NCBI GenBank assembly: GCA_037157565.1
Contig: JAZHRO010000012.1
Location: 5,916,501 to 5,980,500, forward strand
DNA: 64,000 bases
From: Thalassia testudinum
Lineage: Eukaryota; Streptophyta; Magnoliopsida; Alismatales; Hydrocharitaceae
Direction of reading: 5' to 3'
Program-made: the position numbers and the translations under genes
Notes under the pieces: generated by a model
What the model saw: the letters and a program-made list of their open reading frames with translations, nothing else
The model's database searches: none
What the model was told of the DNA's origin: nothing
In this document: positions 58,144-64,000 of the stretch, in pieces
How positions within the stretch are numbered: position 1 is the stretch's first letter
How the letters are laid out: every line of letters starts with the position of its first letter

Positions 58144-59030
58144 TGATAAATGCTAGTTTATTATCATCCTTAATATCCATTAACATCTAGTTCCTAAGGT
58201 TTTGTCAATTGCATTGCATTATCTCACTGCATTTAGCATGCATTTGCATTTAGGGTTTAGAGCATGAATTAGCATTTATTTTACATTATCTTATGTCTTT
58301 ATCATTTGATTGCCAGGGATGAATGCTTTGGAAATCATAAAAGCCCTGGCAGTATGGAAGGCACAACGAACAAGTGTGAAGACAACTTGGGAAAGCTCCT
58401 TCCAGCTCCTCCTCTACTTAGTTAAGCTACTAGCTAGCTTAGCTAGCTCCTCCACTACTCTAGCTCCTACCCTACTCCCCCTCCACCTTAATGGTCGTCC
58501 ATCTACATTACAACCACCAACCAATGGCGCCTAAAATACACTCATCGACACTTATTCACATGGCACCAAGGAAGCTTCCTAACCACCCTCCTTGGCACCA
58601 TTTCAGATGGCACCAAGTAAGCTTCTTAACCACCATCCAAGCCACCCTTATCGGTACACTTTCACATGGTGCCAAGGAAGCTTCTTAATGACCATCCAAG
58701 CCACCCTCCTCGGCACCCATTCACATGGCACCAAGGAAGCTTCCTAACCACCCTCCTTGGCACCCTTTCACATGGTGCCAAGGAAGCTTCCTAACCACCA
58801 TCCAAGTTACCCTCCTTGGCACCCTTTCACATGGCACCAAGGAAGTTTCCTAACCACCATTCATACTAGCCTATAAAAAGACCCTCCATCCTACCATTCA
58901 AACCATCTTTGGCTAGCAAAAATACTTCCAATATTACCATTCAACACTCCATCGTCGCAAATCTTGCTATAGGTTCTTCTATTGTCTTGTACTCCTACAT
59001 GTCAATAGAAGAGGTTGCATCTTGATCTTG
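58144..59030 (+). repeat. Element A 3' LTR (3' end not resolved)
   Basis: Starts with hairpin TGATAA / TTATCA, contains a minisatellite (58560-58861) and a TATA box (TATAAAAA, 58872-58879). After about 150 bp of R the sequence passes without a recognisable LTR end into a different, minus-strand coding-like sequence. The LTR is either truncated there or interrupted. Confidence 0.6.
58560..58861. repeat. Minisatellite of alternating 47/59-bp units in A's U3
   Basis: Five full units and a partial sixth, starting ATGGCACCAAGGAAGC or ATGGTGCCAAGGAAGC, with lengths 47, 59, 59, 47, 59 and about 31. Long units carry 12 extra bases (ATCCAAGCCACC type). Units contain the near-perfect inverted arms GGTGCCAAGG and CCTTGGCACC. 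Confidence 0.85.
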
Positions 59031-60961
59031 CATCTGATGGATCCAATCTTCACTGTGTGGTAGGTAGGGCCTAGAATCTAGGGGATCTCCTCCTCCATCA
59101 TCTACATCTCCTTCAGAACCTGGTTCTCATTCCTCATTATCTTGTATATGAGCATCTTCATTATTCTTAATAAATGTGTCATGAGGCTCTTCATTCACAA
59201 TAACTGTCATTAAGTGTTGAAAATCGTGATCGTTGTCATGGGGGTGGCCTCCCTTCTTTTCATCTTCTCTTGTTTATTCTTCATTGTCATCTTGTTCCTC
59301 TTGTAAAATATCATTGTCATCTTTAGCTTTAGGAGGTAAACTATTTAAATCTATTGCTTCTTATGAAACAGTTTTAGATACAAGATGTTGATATGAAGAT
59401 TCACCAATTTGGTAGCCTATTAATGAAGGATAAGTGGACCTAATAAAAGTTAAGATCTCCATAAATTTCATTCTCAATTGATCAAGCTTAATAGAAAAGA
59501 TATAACATCTTTTGAGACATACCTATAGTGGGATTTGCAATATGCATTTCATGTATCACTGCATCTCCACTAAGCACAATATCACTACACAGTATGTGCA
59601 GTGACTCCTCGTTATTACCGTTGAATAGACATGACCTCATGTCGGGAGTCATGACTTTACACATTACTTGTAGCTGATATGTCACTCTATCATATCTAGT
59701 TATGCGATAAGCAAGAATAATATCCCCTCAAAAGTCCTTGACCTCCTAATCTTCACAATCTTACTAAATCCACCCTTATGTTAACATCCTTAGGGAAAGC
59801 TATGACTTGACCACCCTAATGTATAATGAGGAGAAGGAATGAGTGATTATCTGGAGGACCATGTAAGAAACGATAATGGATGATCAATTGAGATTGAAAA
59901 TGATAAAGGAGTTGGAATTGAGATTCAAATCACACCAATTAAAATGGTGTAAGTTAAAGGAACTAAATAAGATATCCACATCCTATTGTTGATGTAGATT
60001 TTTTTACAGCAATCTACAATCCATCTAAAAAGATGGAGATGTGTTTAGATTATGTTTTTAACTGTAGTTTATCCTAATTTGCGTTGCATCTAAATTTTGA
60101 AACTTACATTTTTGGAATAAGAGAATGAATATTACCATTGTTTCTTAAAAATGGTTATATCATGGGAAATGATCAATTTGAATTAGCATTATTTTTTTAA
60201 ATTAGATTTTACATATTCTCATTCATTTTTTTAATAATTATCAATTTGAATTAGCATTAGTTTACTTGTTAAAAAAGTACAAAATAAATTGCTATATTTA
60301 AAAAAATATATGTAACAATTTGATTATAATATTATATTTTTAAGGAACCAATTTAATGTAGTATATAATAAATTTGTAATTACATATAGAAAATTTAATT
60401 TTTTTAATTTGTTTTTACATAATCTTGCTAATTAAGTTTCCTTGTTTGTGTTAGACAAAAATTTCACATGGTATAAAATAATTTTAGATAGAAAAATGGG
60501 AGAGTCACTCACACTTACACCCACCACCCTACCCATCATATATGGCATGTGTGAGGTGGATGCCATGTGGTAGAGTTACATGGAGTAATGGATAAAAAAG
60601 GTTGCACCACTTTAACTCTTAAAACTACTATTGTCATTTTTAGCTAAAAGAGAGAAGTGGGTTACCTTTTTGCCCTTTAGCACTTTGTTCTTCTGTGATT
60701 GATGATTGCTTACATGTGTCTATTAGATTCAAATTTGAATTTTGGTGGAGGAAGAGAGAAATTAAGGAGAAAGCAAATCATTTTTAAAGCAATTTTTATT
60801 TGTTATGACTGCTGCAACATAACCTATTCATTGAAATGCCTTATGTTATTTTTCTCATGATAATAATATCAACATGTATATTATTATGAGTTTTATGCAT
60901 ACAAGAAAGGCCCGGCATTAATCAATGATCATTAGTCCCCTACACTCCAAACACCCTCCCC
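59031..60961 (-). other. AT-rich DNA with a minus-strand coding remnant
   Basis: On the minus strand 59685-59488 is open for 65 residues, and 59480-59030 reads as an acidic, Asp/Glu-rich protein with three stops (DDNDILQEEQDDNEE). I do not recognise the family; an accessory protein of a CACTA-type transposon is one possibility. From 60000 to 60960 the sequence is AT-rich and I see nothing further. Confidence 0.25.
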
Positions 60962-61740
60962 CACTAGAAAATCCCCATTCCTATGAAAACATTAGATTAT
61001 AATAGAGTATTGTTGACACCATCGTATGTGACTATTAACACCACTTCTAATAAGGTTGGTGCTGTTGATAGGATTATTGGTGATGTTGGCATAATTTATT
61101 GGTGTTATATGCTCAAAATATTAAACTGCAATACATTTGAAGCATATAATAAGATGCCAATATAGGTGCTTATGGAACTACCATAGGTGCTAATGGCCCC
61201 ACCGTAGGCTGCTAGTATTCGTAGTATTAAAGGATAGTTAGTATTGTTGGCAAGGTTGTCCATGTTGTTGAAACTAATATTAGTATTGTATGTTCAAAAT
61301 ATTAAAGTGCACTAACACCATATGCTGCAATATCAAAATGCTTATGGCACTATCATATATGCTAACGACACAATCATAGGTGCTAATGGTACTGCTGTAG
61401 GTTGTTACTGTTCATCCTATTAACGTGTTACTCATATTAGAGTCTTACTTGACACCATATGCCGCTCCATTATTGGCGTTATTGGCACCATCGTATGTGA
61501 CTACTAACACCACTTCCAACAAGGGTTTATGGTATTGGTGTTGTACGTTGTCACCATTGTTCGAAATATAAAAAGATTGTTGCTACTTTTGGCATCATTG
61601 TTGGTATTATATGCTTGAAATATTGAATTGCAATATATTTCAAGTATATAATAAGGTGCCAATATAGGTGCTTACAGTTCCACCATAGGTGCTAACGGCA
61701 TTACCGTTAGTTGATACTTTTGTCCTACCAATATTAGGTG
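60962..61740 (+). mobile_element. CACTA-like transposon end with subterminal repeats
   Basis: CACTAGAAAAT at 60962-60972 resembles CACTA (En/Spm) terminal inverted repeats. It is followed by three related copies of a roughly 125-bp segment at about 61093-61215, 61285-61410 and 61590-61720, each with ATAGGTGCTTA or ATAGGTGCTAA and then a CACCGTAGG-type phrase. Dense subterminal repeats next to the terminus are characteristic of this superfamily. The other end would lie right of the window. No transposase is recognised. Confidence 0.4.
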
Positions 61741-64000
61741 TTGTTGTTGGCAGAATGTGTAAACAATATATAATTTATCATATATAAATTTCATATATAT
61801 TATAAATTATCGTTAGAAATTTTACATGTATTTTAAACTGCTTTTACATATTGTTAAATTTCATTCATAAATGATTTTACACATTATCATTGGGATTTAA
61901 AAAATATATAATTTATAATATATAAATTTCACATATATTATAAATTAGCATTAGATATTTTCATATAATATAAAATGATTTTACATATTGCAAAGTTTAT
62001 TTCATATATAAATGATTTTACACATTAGCATTAGGATTTTTAAAAAAATTACGATTTAGAATTTTAATTTTGATTAAGCAAAGTAACTTTACACATTAGT
62101 ATTGATTGTTACATTTTATAAGATTTTTAACACACTATTTTCCATATTACTATTATTTTTTTCACAAAATTGCATAGATAATTTTAATTACATCTTGATT
62201 TCACTCATGTTATAATTTTCTTCGAAAAAAGCATGACATATACAAATAATGAATTGATATATATATTACCATTTGAATTTTGACAAAGAAAAGAATATAC
62301 ATACTAAGGTTAGATTAAAAAAATTTCATTGAGTATTTCTCATATTTTTAAACATATTACTATTACCATCAAGTCCAACAAAAAAATAATACCAATGGAT
62401 TTCCTTAACTAATTCCTACTAGATGTGGTTTATGATCAACATTTTTTAGGTTCATGGTAATAATATGTTGAAAACCCAAATCTAGTATGTAAAATGAATT
62501 CGATTCTCTTTTCAAAATAAAATGAATACGATTCTTGTTTTTTGTTTTTATTTTGTGATTTCTAATCACCTTTTCTTTACTCTATGATTTTTAGTTAATA
62601 GCTTATTTATGGTTCATAGTTTGTAGAGAGCATACCATTTGTGATTCATGATTTCTACCTAGCACATAATGAAATTTGACATATTTATGCAAGGATGAAG
62701 AAAAAATGTTTGAACATAACTTTCTCAATTGTTAAAAGTCAACATACCTTCCATCCATTGTTCTAAAACAAATTTATACAATCTTCAAGTGTTCTAAAAC
62801 AAATTTATACAATCTTCAATATATAAAAACTAAAATCTAAAGGCAATTAAGTTCCTAGAATGATATGCTTAATTTTGAAAATTTTTACATACGATTTAGG
62901 TGTATATACATTTGCTAATGTTAATTATCATGCGAGGATTGATGAAATATAAGAAGCTTAGAAATCCAAATACAAAAATAAGTGTGTTACCTCAAAAATG
63001 TGATGAAATGTGAAAGTAAAATGATGTACTAGCATATAATCATTTTCAAATATCACAGGACATTATAAGAAATAAATAATAAAAATTGCAAACTAAATTA
63101 AACTCTCATAATCGAGACAACGAGTACAACCAAAAAGCAATAAAAACATCGAGAAAAAAGAAGAAAAATATGAGCACCACAAAAATAAATGAAAAAATAA
63201 CATAAAAAAATCATGATGGAGTATAGCCAAAGAAGTAGAAGATAATTGGGTAATGAAGCGAAAGAGACGAAGGATAAGCAAGCGATGGAGCAGAATAGAT
63301 GGTGAATGATCAGGTAATGGAGTGATCAAATGAGAGCTTGATAGATTATGGAGATTGAGGGAGGGAGATGAATAAAAGTGAAATGGAGAGGGGTAGAGGG
63401 AGAAATAAATAAAGGAAGGGAGCGTGGGATTTGGGGTAGTCGTTAGAGCCCCCCAATGGCTACCGATGAAGGGGAGGGATATTAAGGAGAAGATGTGATT
63501 ACTAACACCATTTGAAGCTCACCACAAGAGACCAACCTAATCTCAAGTAGCACATGGTTTTGCTAATCTCATCTTTTGCCTCCTATCCTACATCGTCGCC
63601 TTGTTCCTATTTCATGTCATGTGAGAGCACTTGAATAGTAGTAGAGAAAGCGATAGACAAAGGAGGGTTTCTCTATAGCATGGATGCATGGGTCTATGTG
63701 CAGTGCCGTGGTACTTCTTTGCTCAAGGTGAGGAAATATCTAAGTCATGGTAATTAATGTTGTGCTGTGGGCTTTAGTGGTGTTTCTTTGTTCTTTCCTC
63801 CTCGCTCTATCTTCTTCTCCGTGGAAATGCCAAGGTGGCCACTGTTCTTTTGGAAGCGTATGGTCCTAAGCTTTGGACTGAAGTGCCTTGCACATATTAT
63901 AGTGCCTCTCTGGTGCTGATGGTGTCGTGCTGATTAATTTTTCATCTCATGGTTGGTGGTGGTCTAAGCATTGTGTTTTGCAACCTATATAACTTTAATC
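61741..64000. other. AT-rich non-coding DNA
   Basis: No supported gene. A 30-bp perfect direct duplication (TTCTAAAACAAATTTATACA core) occupies about 62760-62820. Short frames such as 63093-63329 have no family resemblance. The stretch may be the interior of the CACTA-like element. Confidence 0.35.

Noticed and set aside
58560..58861. CRISPR-like regularly spaced repeats
   Set aside because: Whole units repeat, with no unique spacers, and the setting is a plant LTR.

Overview
The window is plant nuclear heterochromatin made almost entirely of nested LTR retrotransposons. I find no host gene, tRNA, rRNA or CRISPR array. A plant host is indicated by Ty3/gypsy gag, protease, RT, RNase H and integrase of the Athila/Tat (non-chromovirus) type, two primer-binding sites complementary to plant tRNA-Asp, a Ty1/copia solo LTR with a pre-LTR-end CACCCCCTCT tract, and coding remnants riddled with C-to-T type stop codons. 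The species cannot be told from the sequence.

Layout (names used below). Element L (+), about 1-7380: a gag/protease/acidic-ORF element without RT or integrase, split by a copia solo LTR at 645-2378. J, up to 8573: a minus-oriented LTR. 8574-10312: unassigned remnants. Element A (+), tRNA-Asp PBS at 10313, gag to 14169, protease resuming at 51410, PPT at 58122-58143, 3' LTR from 58144; no RT or integrase. Inserted in A's protease is element B (-), 14170-51409, the only element with the full gag-PR-RT-RH-IN order. B is broken by K (solo LTR in B's 3' LTR, 15169-17812), C (solo LTR, 22322-27349, in RT), D (27444-33655, in RT), I (solo LTR, 35022-37142), E1 (solo LTR, 37359-43197, itself containing E2, 38468-42561) and F (solo LTR, about 45006-49046). 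A is further broken by M (about 52593-54256) and G (54781-57575). From about 59030 on lie unassigned AT-rich DNA, a minus-strand coding remnant and a CACTA-like transposon end at 60962.

The nesting was resolved by joining broken reading frames across insertions and by target-site duplications: GGGTG (copia), CCATG (C), ATGAT (I), ACCCG (E2) and ACCCC (G) are exact; B, D, E1 and F have imperfect ones. All proteins are pseudogenes.

Most notable: (i) every gypsy-type LTR here starts with a small hairpin whose sequence differs between families while pairing is kept; (ii) palindromes centred on GACGTC are clustered in both copia and gypsy LTRs; (iii) three elements (L, A, D) carry an acidic open reading frame where RT and integrase would be expected.
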